DNA of 64,000 nucleotides from Hymenolepis diminuta (Eukaryota > Platyhelminthes > Cestoda > Cyclophyllidea > Hymenolepididae), in the NCBI GenBank assembly GCA_900708905.1, contig CAADRB010000027.1:1862115-1926114 (forward strand), given 5' to 3'. The notes below the pieces were generated by a model. The model made no database searches. It worked only from the letters and a program-made list of their open reading frames with translations, and was not told the origin of the DNA. Both the position numbers and the translations under genes were made by a program. Each line of letters opens with the position of its first letter. Position 1 is the stretch's first letter. Below are positions 22,721-34,562 of this stretch, in pieces.

Positions 22721-24030
22721 CAGGGTGCATAAGGCATCTGAGGACACCTTACGCACTTTTAAAAAGACCGAAAATAAAACTGTTATTGGTTGAAGCTTAA
22801 AATTTCTCATAACAAAATAAATAAATATAATATCTATTAACCTAGTTCTATTCTATATATCTTCTTTTGCCCTCTATCACCCACTCAATTCGAGTCTGAA
22901 AGCGAATGATAGTAAGCTTTCATCAGGTGGGCTTTGGTGGTGTTCTCCGTTGTCCGGGCTATTGCTTTCATCTGAGAGGTGGAGTATTTGGTATTATGGA
23001 GATGCTCATTCACTTCCTTTTCAATCCTGCCCCGCCCCGCCCCACTNCGCCCCATCCCATCCAGCCTCACCGCACCCTGCATGCAATAATGCAAAGGATT
23101 AAGGTCTGGTGAGTCGTTAGGAGGCGGCCATACGCAACTTTAGGCCATCTAATGCTGGCTTTTGAGAGATTTATGAGATGAAGCCGAATCTTGCTGAAAG
23201 ACATAGGAGAGGGGGAGAGCTTCTTCCATTGGCTATATTGTTTATCCAGGGCAGATTAACAACAGTGGTTTGAAGAGCCTCCACACTGGCACCTGCATTT
23301 GTATTGATTCTAAGGCCCTGTGGAAAAGTTAAGGAGTCATGATGTGCCCTTCACTGCTAACAACAACAACAAAACCATTACTGTTGGTGGAAATTTCGTG
23401 TACATGCACAACAGTTGAAACTTCAGCAGGATTCGTCCACATATAGTCACCTACCATTTCTTTGATTTACTTTTCCTCCTAGTGGAAGTTGTTTTCGTCG
23501 GAAAAAAACCAAAGAAACTCCTGTTCTTCTTGGTGTTTCAATTCGCTCAAGAGTCATTTTGCACACATTAAACTACTCTCTTGAGTTGTTTTGTCAACAT
23601 AAACCGACGACTTCGCCTAAGAGCGTATGAGATATGTATCCAAGGTGCTGATGAACGAAATTCCTGGAAGATATTTGATAAGATGTCGTGTATTGAATTT
23701 CCAGAATTTTCGTCGATCATGCTACACACTCTTCCGACAAACTCAGGTGTTCTGAGTGAGTCAGCAGTTCGTTGATAATACTGTTTTCTCTTCCTCGTGA
23801 CGGCTAATTTATCTTCTTTCTAACTTTGCAAATGAAAGGTCTGGAGACTTTTAGAAATCTTGTAATTTCTAAATTCCTGCGTTTCACTTTTGCAGTCACC
23901 ATTACAGTATGTCTCCATTAGTTATAGTAGTATCTGTAACGAGATCCTCTGATGTAAAAACGCATTCATTATTATCGGGTTATTTTAAATTGCGAAAATG
24001 CAACTGCCCTCAGATACCTTACTCACCCTG
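22721..24030 (-). mobile_element. Mariner/Tc1-type transposon, second family, 1310 bp
   Basis: Terminal inverted repeats match over at least 23 bases with four differences. The left end starts CAGGGTGCATAAGGCATCTG; the right end, read inward on the minus strand, starts CAGGGTGAGTAAGGTATCTG. TA follows the right end (24031-24032); the left flank is TG, a mutated duplication. The length is near that of the mariner at 19.6-20.9 kb, but the ends and transposase differ, so it is an independent family. Inside, a GC-rich pentamer tract (GCCCC repeats at about 23.03-23.06 kb) with an unresolved base at 23047 seems to have expanded within the coding region. Confidence 0.88.
22848..23902 (-). pseudogene. 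Transposase of the second mariner/Tc1-type element, inactivated
   Basis: The remnant runs on the minus strand from ATG (23902) to TAG (22848), about 351 codons. Blocks in order: SRPFICKVRKKI (DNA-binding region), FFxxE/FFSDE-like bases near 23.49 kb where the first catalytic Asp belongs (GACGAAAAC in one frame), SSEGHIMTP, YVFQQDSASSHK (second Asp kept), WPPPNDSPDLNPLHY (third Asp kept), HNTKYS, and a C-terminus RFQTRIEWVIEG...RYIE. The blocks fall in different frames, with at least four shifts and internal stops, so no protein is made. Related transposases are widespread in invertebrate genomes. It mobilised its own element in the past; any current activity would have to come from elsewhere. 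Confidence 0.85.
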
Positions 24031-27000
24031 TACATCAAATTGAAAGTGCGGGAAAAGAGAATTATGACATTTCCGTCTTTTTTCTTCAATTAAATTTTTA
24101 TCAAACTTTCTTATTTTCAGTAAACATGATCTATCTATGCTTAAATTACCCTAAAATAACTCAATAAGCTCTTATTTACGCGGACGAAATCTCATTCCTG
24201 AAGGCAGAGGCAAATCTTAAACTCTGAATTTTGTGCAATTTCAGCATGCGCAAAGAAAAATATTCATATCGTAAAACGTACATAACTTAATGAAATCAGA
24301 ATTCAAATGAGGTTAGATTCCTTTGATGTCCAGATTTTACTTCCTGTTTCCTTCTTTCCTCCCTCAAACCGTACTGGATTGCATAGATCTCTTCTGTTTA
24401 GCTGCCTTTTTCTGTAATTAAAAATTGTTCAATTCTTTGCCATTGGTAATAACAATAATATGCTAAATTGCATTTTCACAATCAAATTAAATTTTTTTCT
24501 ATTCTTACTCGGATTTCCCGTCTTTAAAATGATGTCGTTATTATTCCCCTGGACGGAGCACAAATTACATCCACATCAGTTTATATTTAAACTGTGCTGC
24601 TTTCAGCATATATAATAATTTAAAAAGTTATTTTATGACAAGTAAATATATAGATGCACATAATAAAAACTGAAAACGTCGGTAAATAGGTAGAATCTAA
24701 TTTAATTAAAAGCTTTCATTGTTCATATTTAAAGCATCGAGTTATTGCACATTTGGGGGTGAGGTCATGGTAAACATACATATATTCAACATATGTAACG
24801 ATCATAAAAATTTTAATCGAATAATAGGATAGAAGCGTCTATAAGGATAATATTATTTCATGCAATTCAAGTTGCATCCATTTTTTAATTATTATTGAGT
24901 ATAACATTAGTATGCCTTATTCTGAAAACAAAAGAGTTAAAAATGTTTAGAAACTCTCTTGGTGAGTGAATATAACAGATAAAACATTTCACTATTTTTA
25001 ATATTTGCAAAGCAGTGCGGCAGGTTGATTTGAAAGTTTTAGTTCCGTGAGACCGGTTTTGAAAAAAAACTTGCGCTTAATAGACGCCGATCATGAGCAG
25101 GATTTTCAGGGGCTGTATGTCGAATGAATCTCGTCGGATACTTAATGATGCGGATCTTAGGTAGGAAATAGGACCTAATAATTTGGTCATTTAGCTTAAT
25201 TAGGCTTTTATTTTGCTCTTCAGACAGTCAAGATATGAAGCATGCTTCGAGCGTGCATTTCAAATTTCGATAGTAAAAGCTCACTTCAACTGAAAAAAGT
25301 AGTTTGTAAGTCTATAATATAGGTACTTGATAGATGAATATTTAGTTTGGCAAACTTTGATGGGTTTTTATGCACTTAGGAGACTGGCTACTCCCAGCTG
25401 ATTTCAAACCAAGAAATGACGGAACATAAATTATGAAGTAATTGGTTTATTTTCCTACTGACCAAATTTAACTGCTTGGTAGGTTATTCGCGTCACTAGA
25501 TTTGGACTAATGAGTGTCACCTTTGTATTCTTTTACCAAATAGATGCATGTATATTAAGACATGCAAACAAAAATATTTATCCCGAAGGATTATGACTTC
25601 TGCGTAAATTACTCATATCGAACAATTACTCATTTATCCTCTGCTCAGAACCCTCTACTTATATCAGCAAATCTCGTTCATTATGTCTTTAAAATATATG
25701 GTTTAATTGTCATGAACAGCTGAAGTTTCTGTCGAATAGCAACATTAAGCCCCATTACGAATGATATATGACTAATAATTTGAAGTGTACCGCTACTTAA
25801 GAAGCTAGCAATTTACAATGTAATGACTACTTAATAGGCAGTTCAGTTTTGTGGAAATAGAAACAAGGGGTGATCCTACGCCGCACATTAGGTTCTGAGA
25901 CACCTATCTGGACGACCACTGATGCCATTAGGGATAACAAATGGGCATTATTGCATCAAAGCTTCTGGCAAATGCGACGGTCAGCTACAAAGGCAATGGG
26001 TTGCTTTCGTTCGCTTGCACCGTAATATGACTGCATCAATCATGTTAATGGCACAATAACACTACTTTGATTTATTCTGCAAAGATTAGTTCCGAAAGTC
26101 AAGTGCATTCTGCTAGTTCCGCTACTATTACACTAAATCAATAATACGCCCGACTTCACCTAGAACAGGAAGTGATATATTCGGAAAGGTTGAGAAGATA
26201 CCAAATCTTTTAAAAAAAAACATAATTTTATTATTTTACAGCCCTTTTAGCAAGAAATTATTTAAAATTCGATTGTGCGTTAACACTCACCAACATTTTC
26301 CTTGACCTCTTGGGCCTCGATCATACAAACCATGAATTGAGTTTAGCTTTACTATTTGGACTCGATCAACTCGAACTTTATAGATTGCCAATAACTCGGC
26401 GCGCTCTCAACATTTAACATTTCCGAGATCTCCTCAGAGTTTTACCTTGATGGTACAACAATTTCTGAATAAAAGTCCCTCGATCATTCGAAATCCAGTA
26501 GGTCATTTTTTTCTAATTAAAGTAACAAACTAGAAACAAATGGTGTAGAAATAAAGTTTGGAGTAGATTGGGCCAAATCTAGTGGCAACTGCGTTCTATC
26601 CTTAATTTTAAAGTCTTTTGGGGTGTTTTTTTCTAGAAGCTATACACTGTTAGAAAAACGTATGTGTATATTACACAATAATTAACATCTTATTGATGCA
26701 AGTCTTCAAACATGATTGCATGCAAGCCTTCAGTAAGAGCTTGAGTCTTTTTCTTCATCAGTCTAGGAACCAATTTGTTCTTTCCAGACGAATAATAACC
26801 CCTTTAATCTTTTAGTTATTAATGAACATTTTTTGATTCATCGATCAAATCAAAACTTTTGGCTAAATAATATCTGTCTCCAATTCGGTTGATCGTTGCT
26901 TTAAAGTATTCATATAAATTCGTTCAATAACGCCTATGATTTTGATTTAGATAGTTTGTTGTCTTTTTTTTTTTAAATTATACTCTATTTTATGCATTCA

Positions 27001-28666
27001 TCTTAAGTGCTTTTTTCTTCCACAGATTTAATGCTTGAGCAGTTCGCTTAGGTCGATTTTCTCCATCTCTAGCCAAAAGTAGATGAAAGCAAGCGCGATG
27101 TTCGCTGTAGGTTAAATTTTAGAAAATAAGTTAAACAGAACACAGTCACATAAACGAAATTCTTTAAAATATATGTACTTAATCAAGCCTATTAAGCAAA
27201 GAAATTATTTTAACGCTGAAGTATTTACATTTTAACTGTACTAAGCTGATGAAGTAGCGTTAACCATTCATTGGAAATTTAAAGTTTGTTTGATAGTAAT
27301 TTGCCTAATAACAGCGAACAGGGGTGAGTGATGGATATTTTTATAAACTGCAATTACGCAGACCCCAGGAAGTGAAAAAGAGATCTTTAGCTCAAAGAAC
27401 ATGAATTTATTGCCATTAAACTGGCTATGAGGCAATTGATTCGCTGCCTGGTTAACCTCTAATTGTACAGCGATAATTGCTTCAGTAGTGGTCTTATATA
27501 TCCAGAGGTGGGTATGGAAACCTAATAATTGATATTATCGTCCACGAGAGAAGAGGCTCATGAGTTTTGCGCACGTTACCAAGACTACTCAAATTAATTT
27601 ATACGTATCTTCCATTAATGCTTGAAATACCACCTGCTGCCACTATTTACTATGCAATTTTAAGTGAAAACCAAGTGAAATTCCCTGTTTTTCAAATATT
27701 TTTACCAATTCGCGAAGGTGAAAAATGTCCACACATTTTCACCGTTTCTGTGTTGCATAAATATCTAGCAAGAATACGAAAACTGAGAATCGGGGAAGTG
27801 TTTACATTCTTCCTCCAACTCTACATCATGACTCAGGGAGTAGCGAAGCAGCCAAATCCGCTTAAAATTTTTATTCATTTCCCTTTTCCTCCTAAATTTG
27901 CATTTAAAGTTTTATGAAGTACACCTGAAGTAGTATCCCGTGCCGCCTGAATGGCTTTTATGTTCTCTTTTTGCAGTTTCTTCTCTTTTCTTTCAATGCC
28001 ACTCATTTTTAATTACCACTTATGTTTCTGACAACAAATCCCTGTAAATTGAATTTCCACTTTTCAAGGAGGGTCTGTATTTGCACATGCGTATTTAAAT
28101 TAAACTGGCGGCATTTGTCTTAGAAGATGGGAACAGTGTTAAAATAAAGCTTTACTAAGATGCCTCTCCTCCATCCTATGAACTGAAGTGCGTAATAGAG
28201 TAAATGGATTAAGTTAAACACATGTTTTGAAGTTGGAAATACTTGTTTTATTCAAAAAAGCTTTCAGAGTTGAGTCAGCAAAAGTATTATGCGTGTAAAT
28301 TCTGGTGATTAAGCTAGAATGGTGTTAGAGGCCGCACAGTATCTGGATCGCCTTGGAAAACATGAACATTTATTACAAAATAAAGATTTTGACTGAAGTT
28401 CATTGTTTAAGAACTTACTGAATCATAGAATAACTTGAAATTGATATAATTTAAATAATAAGAAAGGGAAAGGGTTAATATTTCGATCAATATTCAGTAA
28501 GCTCCATTTAAAGGAGATTTTCTGGATTTCAATAACAATATCCCCAACCCCATTAGGGGAGATGCTATCGACACCAAATCTGAGTAAGGAGAAGGTATCC
28601 AAGTAGCGCTAATCTCGATAAAAACTACTTTGAAAGCTCGACTAAATTTGACTTAGCAATTCTCTT
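24031..28666. other. AT-rich DNA, no gene recognised
   Basis: The longest open frame is 27567-27917 plus (116 codons), which lacks an ATG at its start and has no recognisable motif. A slightly GC-richer patch at about 25.87-26.03 kb shows no open frame or RNA fold that I can support. No terminal repeats were found. Confidence 0.55.
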
Positions 28667-28742
28667 ACAAAATCAATGATCCTCCTAAGTATCAACGGAA
28701 CATCACAGTCTTTCCCAAAATGGAAGATCAAGAGTTGAATTA
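28667..28742. repeat. Dispersed repeat, copy 1
   Basis: About 75 bases match 31321-31396 in the same orientation: ACAAAATCAATGATC, then CACAGTCTTTCC, then AAGAGTTGAATTA in copy 1 against ACAAAATTAATGATC, CAACAGTCTTTCC and GAAGAGTTAAGTA in copy 2. Weaker similarity may extend upstream. The family is unknown. Confidence 0.6.
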
Positions 28743-29635
28743 TACAAATAAAATATGTTGTGGAACGAAAGAGGAACTAAAAATCACTGGAAATTGTGAA
28801 ACCCGTGTAATGGCAAAAAGTGCCTATTGAGGTAAGATAAAAGTTAACAGATTTCTCTTTGTTCGTTCGCTGATAGGCAACGAATAGAAAACACCTAGGA
28901 CGCAACTAGGATGCATAGATGCATGAGTCGGTATGTGTGCACTGTAGTACTATGGAGTCACTCACATAAGAAAATCACATCGTAATATCTCTCTTATTTA
29001 TCAAGAATTAATCATCGCGGCTGACCGTCCACAATGGATGTGAATCCCTTACCATCAGTTTAACTAGTTCTGAATTGAAATATGTGAACGTTAACCGCTG
29101 CAATAACAGCCAGTATTGTGATCAAACTACCATACTTAATCATCTATTCGTATGTTTATTTGTTGGATTATATATTTGGGTTCATCTGATATGCACGTTT
29201 CCTCTGTTCCTTCTAAATAAGCGTTTTGAAAAGTGTCAAGATGTTCTGATTCCAGATACTTTATTAACTAAGCTGAAACTATATAAATTCAACCCAAGTA
29301 GTCTTCATATGGAGATCAAAACACTACCGAAACGATAACAAATTTTTTCCAAATAACTGTCGGGAGCGGTGTGCGCCGCATTTTAATAAAATTGATGGGC
29401 GAACTGTGGGAATTGCCATCTCGAGGCAAAACAACAACTTTGCCGCTTCGAGCTTTGGTCTTGTTGACGTTCTATTACCCATCATGCAAAAAAATATAGA
29501 ACCCAAATGTGGTAAGACGAATTCGGCACTCTGACTTTAATCTTTACTTATAATTCATCCCACTTACCTTCACTCCTTATTATAGTGGATGCTACATTAA
29601 TAAGCCTTTTTCTTACAGCTAGGTATCCTCCTAAG
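28743..29635. other. No gene recognised
   Basis: There are short frames on both strands (29075-29338 plus, 29324-29506 minus) without motifs. The sequence just before 29636 may contain the outer end of the gypsy LTR, but its boundary is not visible. Confidence 0.45.
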
Positions 29636-29900
29636 CAGTCCAGCTATTGTCTAGCAGAATCCTCTATTATAAATATGCTCCCGAAATTATCTAGACCACT
29701 CCCAAAGTAGCGAGAACAAGAAAGCCGTTGAGTAGAGAGAGTTTATTGATCCTTAAGCGATGAGAGGGTAAGAATTTTAAGCGAACAGAGCTCCTTATGA
29801 GTCACTGTCCACGAGCTTAGTCCTTAAATACAAACAATACTAAGCTGCTGGGATATTGATTGTTGACTGACTTTGGAGGCCTCTGCAGGCGAACTCCACA
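29636..29900 (-). repeat. Gypsy LTR, minus orientation
   Basis: It starts on the minus strand with TGTGGAG at 29900, directly after a polypurine tract, as a 3' LTR should. It holds a TATA-like TATTTAAGG (complement of 29823-29831). Its far part (29636-29780) is repeated in inverted orientation at 30377-30499. The outer end near 29636 is only estimated from where that match stops. Confidence 0.65.
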
Positions 29901-29915
29901 GTACCCTCCCCCTAG
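29901..29915 (-). promoter_or_regulatory. Polypurine tract of the gypsy element
   Basis: The minus strand reads AGGGGGAGGGTA between the pol stop codon and the LTR start. This is the standard place and composition for the plus-strand primer of an LTR retrotransposon. Confidence 0.65.
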
Positions 29916-29958
29916 AGCGTTGCTTGATCGCTAAAAGGTAAAAACGGTCGATAATTGG

Positions 29959-30170
29959 TTATTGTGCATAGTCGGCCAATCGGGAAGGTAAGGTAACTCT
30001 TCGACCGCAACGGGTGCGAGAGAGTTCGGGTCGAGACGTGCAAGACGGTGGTGTGGTAGATTTAACAGTATCTTGGGCTGAAGATTGGACTGGAGAAGCG
30101 GGAGGTTGTACATTATCAGGGAACACGATAAGAGAAGGCTTAGGAAGTTTCAAACGTCTACCTCGAATCA
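29959..30170 (-). pseudogene. Gypsy pol C-terminal tail
   Basis: The minus-strand frame ends at a stop at 29959-29961. Its last residues, RTRCGRRVTLPSRLADYAQ, match the arginine-rich GR-V-P-RL-DY ending common at the C-terminus of gypsy integrases. A Ser/Thr/Pro-rich linker (PPASPVQSSAQ, TTPPSCTSRP) precedes it. Only the tail is present: upstream on the minus strand the sequence switches at about 30.17-30.2 kb into a gypsy segment pointing the other way. The polypurine tract and LTR follow downstream in normal order, so this is the 3' end of an element. Confidence 0.65.
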
Positions 30171-30325
30171 CTTCTGATGAAAAAATCCGTTGTGATACTT
30201 CAACCGGCAAGCCGAGATCTTTTGTCCCGCAAGCATATCACAGGAAGATCTTCAACCACTTTCATGGATTATCTCATCCAAGCATTCGATCAACAATCAA
30301 ACTGATTACCGATCGCTTTATCTGA
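30171..30325 (+). pseudogene. Gypsy integrase N-terminal zinc-binding segment, truncated, opposite orientation
   Basis: The plus strand reads CDTSTGKPRSFVP, then HRKIFNHFHGLSHPSIRST, then LITDRFI, which is the start of the integrase HHCC zinc-binding region of Ty3/gypsy elements. The His pair is present. A TGA at 30323-30325 stands where the family has Trp, and the Cys pair is absent because the coding sequence ends soon after. It points away from the minus-strand pol tail next to it, so the two belong to different copies or to one rearranged copy. The frame continues upstream to 30014, but that part is the complement of the minus-strand tail. Confidence 0.68.
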
Positions 30326-30376
30326 AAAAACATCAGACCCGACATCCTTCTATAGGCAAAACATTGACTCAAATAA

Positions 30377-30499
30377 TAAAATTCTTCCTACCTCATCGCT
30401 TACGGATCAATGAACCCTCTCTACTCAACACCTTTCTTGTTCTCGCTACTTTGGGAGCAAATTTACGATAGAGGACTCTGCTAGACGCTATCCGGACTG
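30377..30499 (+). repeat. Gypsy LTR fragment, inverted relative to 29636-29780
   Basis: The fragment is the reverse complement of the left LTR part with few changes: CATCGCTTACGGATCAAT, TTGTTCTCGCTACTTTGGGAG, ATAGAGGACTCTGCTAGAC and GGACTG against the left copy. The left copy has about 21 extra bases with a repeated GGGAG. The inner half of the LTR, including TATA and the TGTGG start, is missing here. Together the two copies could fold as a long hairpin. Confidence 0.75.
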
Positions 30500-31320
30500 T
30501 TTGTTTCGTCCGAAATTGTTTTTATTTGCCATAATTAATGATAATAATTTAAAATATGTATGAAAATCACTGCCAATAGGACAGAACGTAATAAATTATG
30601 ACTTAAAATTAAGACGTTTCAGTTAGTAAATCGAAATTAGTGAAGAAAATAAATTTATTTCTGAAATTCATGAATTATTCATTTCGTTGGCTATGTCTGA
30701 GCCAAATAAAAGCCATCGTTTAATTTAAAAAAATATTCCATTTCAATTTAATTTGACCTTTTTGGACATTCTGTCGGCAATGAGACGGAAAATACATAAA
30801 TACACATTATTTGATAAGCACATATTGTAAATAAACTTCCAATAAACATTTCTTCTATGTTCAGCGAGTTTAATTATTAAAATTATTAATAAATTATCCA
30901 AAAATAAATTTTTCTCTTCTTTTTCTCTTTTTAAATTTAATTCGATTCAGATTAAAATAACCATCCATTCAATTGTGACTATTTTTGCTTCGTAGTTAAC
31001 TAACCACTAAACCTACTCTTTTTTACCATCGAAACCATCTTAATTTCGACAGAATTTTCTATCTCTCATTAAAATTAATTAAAATGTGTTTTTCAAAACA
31101 TAATTTCGTCACATTGTCTTGGCGGTAAGAAGACGGTGGATGATGGCACATACATTCAGAAAGCTGCTTTCAATGTGAATTGACCGTGTTTATGCCAAAA
31201 CTTAATTTCTCAGGATGGAAAAGTCCGTTTATTTAAAACAGGTTGATTCTTTAATTAAATATTAAAGCAATGTTTGCGTGAACATAAAGTAGCTCTAATC
31301 TTTAGGCTTAGGTGTCATTT
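30500..31320. other. AT-rich DNA, no gene recognised
   Basis: There is no open frame of note and no repeat related to other parts of the window. Confidence 0.55.
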
Positions 31321-31396
31321 ACAAAATTAATGATCTTCCCAAGGCTAACGGGTAGCAACAGTCTTTCCTGAATGTGAAAACGAAGAGTTAAGTAGG
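31321..31396. repeat. Dispersed repeat, copy 2
   Basis: This is the partner of 28667-28742, in the same orientation, about 2.65 kb away, with the gypsy pair between them. The copies differ by small indels and substitutions. Confidence 0.6.
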
Positions 31397-34177
31397 ACCA
31401 CGTGTATATTAGACAACCGGAAAGGAATGAGGTGAAAAAGGAGAAGTACATAATAGGAGGAATTGAGAGAGAAGAGAACAACCGTCAGCATTGAGCGAGG
31501 GTAACCCGAGTTGTGGGAGACAGGCGTAATGGAGTACGATAACGTTTTTGGTATATTCGAGTTCTTCGCTCGAGGATGTGCAAAGATATGAGTCAGTAGA
31601 TTTACAATACATAGAAAGACCGAGCAAACCTATGGGTCGGCGTGAGCATTTCATCTGAACCCAGGATCAGTTTATAAATGAATAAAATTATAATCAAGAG
31701 TATTCTGAACTGCACATATGTAGCATCTATCAAGGAAAGTTCACTTTGGGCTAAAACTAATGACATCTATATAATGATAAAATCGTGCATTCTGTTCTTA
31801 TATTACATTAAATGTTGTGTAAGCTCTGTCAAAGTCGCAAATTTGATATGATCCTTTGATCAAACGAACAAAATATAATAAAAGTTACAACGGTACATAT
31901 TGTCGTTCAGTTAATTCATTGTTCCTTGATTGAAATCGCAAAATTCACTAATATAAGAAGATATTCCATAATCTCTCTGATTGAAAAATACCCAATAGCC
32001 ACTGCCCATTTACTCTCAAATGAATGAAAGGTGGTTCGCTCTGAAATAAGTAATCAAAAATTTTAATGGCCTCCCATCCTAGAACTAATCTTCTTGGAAA
32101 ACTAAGAGTCTTCTACAGACTAGCATGATAACAATAGGTTCTTGCATGTATTTGAAGACCAAAATTTGAAATAAAAGCGAAAGCCTATGAGTGAGCGAGA
32201 GTAAGAGAACAAGAAAGTTGAAGATATAGAGAAAACCAAAGGTGTTTAGGTGGAGCCACATTACTAGAGCTTAGAAATGATCGTTTTTATTTTTCTTTTA
32301 ATCTGTTCTCTGTCTCGCTTGAACAATAAATGAAATTGATAATGTCGGTTTATAAATACGCGTGAAAGATTAAACTATTTTGAGCTGCTTAGAGAACTTC
32401 TTTGTTTTCTGCCGAAGTATCCCTGTCGGCTTGATTTTGCAAATGAGGGCCGACAAAATATTTTTGATTAATTAAGGACAGAGTCTATTTTTAGTGACAT
32501 GGTCTGAAAATAGACATGAATAAACACAGATGCGTCATCGTTATGTCGAAAACAATTCAAGGTTGAGGGTGGGAAAACGCATGCAAATTAAGTCATTGGT
32601 ATTTGTATGATTTATCTTCCTCTTATCAACTTAACTTCAATTTTTACTTAATCGAACCTCCCACTCTAATAGGCCAACATTTGGGTAGGTATTTAAATAC
32701 TCGTTTCCACTTAATCAGTGGAAAATGGCCTGCATCAACAAGAATAAAAGAAAATAAATTCATTTTGCTAATTTTAGCTCTGATGAAATGCCGTTTCTGA
32801 GCAGTGAGCAATTCGGTAGCCGAATTCAAAACCCTCATGTCTAAATAGGTGATATCTTTAAGGGCTCATTCTATAAGAATCCCTTCGTGAAACAAGCTAC
32901 AAGTCATAATTATGTAAGTGGGGACCTAATGGTGGGAAAAGTGGTAATGTTGGTAATAGAAATCAAAAAGTTTGATTACATCAATGACTTGAATAACACA
33001 TTCTAAATTTCTCAGTTCATAACCGTCATTATTATAACCTACCGAAAAAATAAATTTTTTTCTATTTTCATTGCTGCAAATCAACTGAAGTTAGGTAAGT
33101 AAGTTCTAAAAGGGGATCAGGGAAAAGAATTCTAAAGGAGAGCGTTAAAAGAGTAAATTAATTTAAAATTTAGGTTTCAGGTTACTAAGTTTCGAAATCA
33201 TAGTTCGTTCCCAGGATTACTGACTAAATTCTTATTCACAATCTTCGATCGTGTTGATCTACCGGTTTTCAAATTACGATGGTCCGTCGTGCCGTTTCGA
33301 TTCATTTTTTTTCTCTCCAAAAAATCGAAAAGGCAGCATACTTTTAAGTTATCTTTAGCAGTTTCCAAAAAATTAAAAATTTAAAATATTGTCATTGGAA
33401 ATAAGGCATACCACATCTCTGACATTTATTATATGTATTTGGTCAACTTTAAATCAATTACACTTCAGAACGCGATCCAAATTTTACTATTATTTCAGCA
33501 CTTATGCATTGTAAAATAAAAACGAAAAATTTAAGTTGAATTTTTTGCATTACGCAATTTTAAATCAGTCTAGTTCCTACCCTTAACAAAACAGACATGA
33601 CCTTTTTCTCCTAACAAACGGAGGGTGATGGGAACGAATGGTTAAGTCGACAAGTTGAATGCACATTTTAGTCGACTTTCCCAAGGTACAACTTAAATAA
33701 AAAGCAATTTTTTGGCAAAATATTTTCGTATATTTTATTTTATGAAATGTTAAATACTTATGATTAGGGAAAGTGTTTTAAAATTTTCCCAGTTATCTAT
33801 CATTTCCGAATCCACTTTTCATTGCATAATTTAACTTAACTTATGAATCCATCTTCATATGTTATCTCTATCTAGATCAAACACTGCAAAGTACACTGAG
33901 ACTAATAAATAAGTCAAAAAATATTTTTTAATGATTATTTACGGTTCTGAGAACCTGATTTTCTGACACAATTCAAGGGACTTCAAGCAAACGGTATTCC
34001 AATAGTTTCCTCTATTTCAGTAGTTACCTAAATATTTATGTCAGCCTTTCATTTGCTGTCAAAAATTTCATACAACAAATGTCCACATAATCACATGCCA
34101 AGTTAAGATATTTGTTTTTTAAATAAGTGAATGATAAAAGCTCCTCGTACATTTACCGAACCAGTCCTTCTGTACGA
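31397..34177. other. AT-rich DNA, no gene recognised
   Basis: A GC-richer open frame at 31409-31654 minus (81 codons, Ser/Leu/Cys-rich) has no identifiable motif. An 8-base inverted repeat around 33.65-33.68 kb (AAGTCGAC/GTCGACTT) could form a small hairpin. Nothing else could be supported. Confidence 0.5.
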
Positions 34178-34562
34178 TTTGTCTAGAGTTGTCCATCTTA
34201 AGGTGGGTGATAATAGGTTGAAAGATCTCCAAATACTGTTCAAAGAATGATGCTAGAACTGTACGGCCGAAGATAAATGCATGTTAAAGTCCTAGCAGAA
34301 AAAGACCCTCTGAGAAAATCCGCAGCACAGTTAAAGAGAATAATAAGTTCGTGGGTGAGTCTTCACAGAGAAGATGGAATATTAGCAAAAATGTTATTGA
34401 AATACCGCTTAATGAGAGTAGGTGACCCTTCATCTACTCACACAAAGAGTTGATTAAGGCAACTTTAAGCGGATGCCAAAGAGGTGTTCTGTGATAAAGA
34501 TAATGAATACTAATAAAATTATATTTATCTTATTACTGATCATCAACCACAATTGAAAGGTT
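34178..34562 (+). pseudogene. Tc1/mariner-type transposase fragment, family shared with 52.2 kb
   Basis: The plus strand reads KVLAEKDPLRKSAAQLKRI, followed downstream by ADAKEVFCDKDNEY. This matches the layout of a Tc1/mariner transposase N-terminal DNA-binding part leading to the first catalytic Asp block (usually VFSDEK). Stops and frameshifts lie between. The DNA is clearly related to 52190-52588 over about 390 bases, for example AAAGTCCTAGCAGAAAA against AAAGTGCTGGCAGAAAA, and GAGGTGTTCTGTGA against CAGGTGTTCAGTGA. No second or third catalytic block and no terminal repeats were found. Confidence 0.5.

Noticed and set aside
27567..27917. 116-codon plus-strand frame, the longest in the window
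   Set aside because: No ATG at the start, no motif, Leu/Phe/Ile-rich composition typical of AT-rich random sequence.
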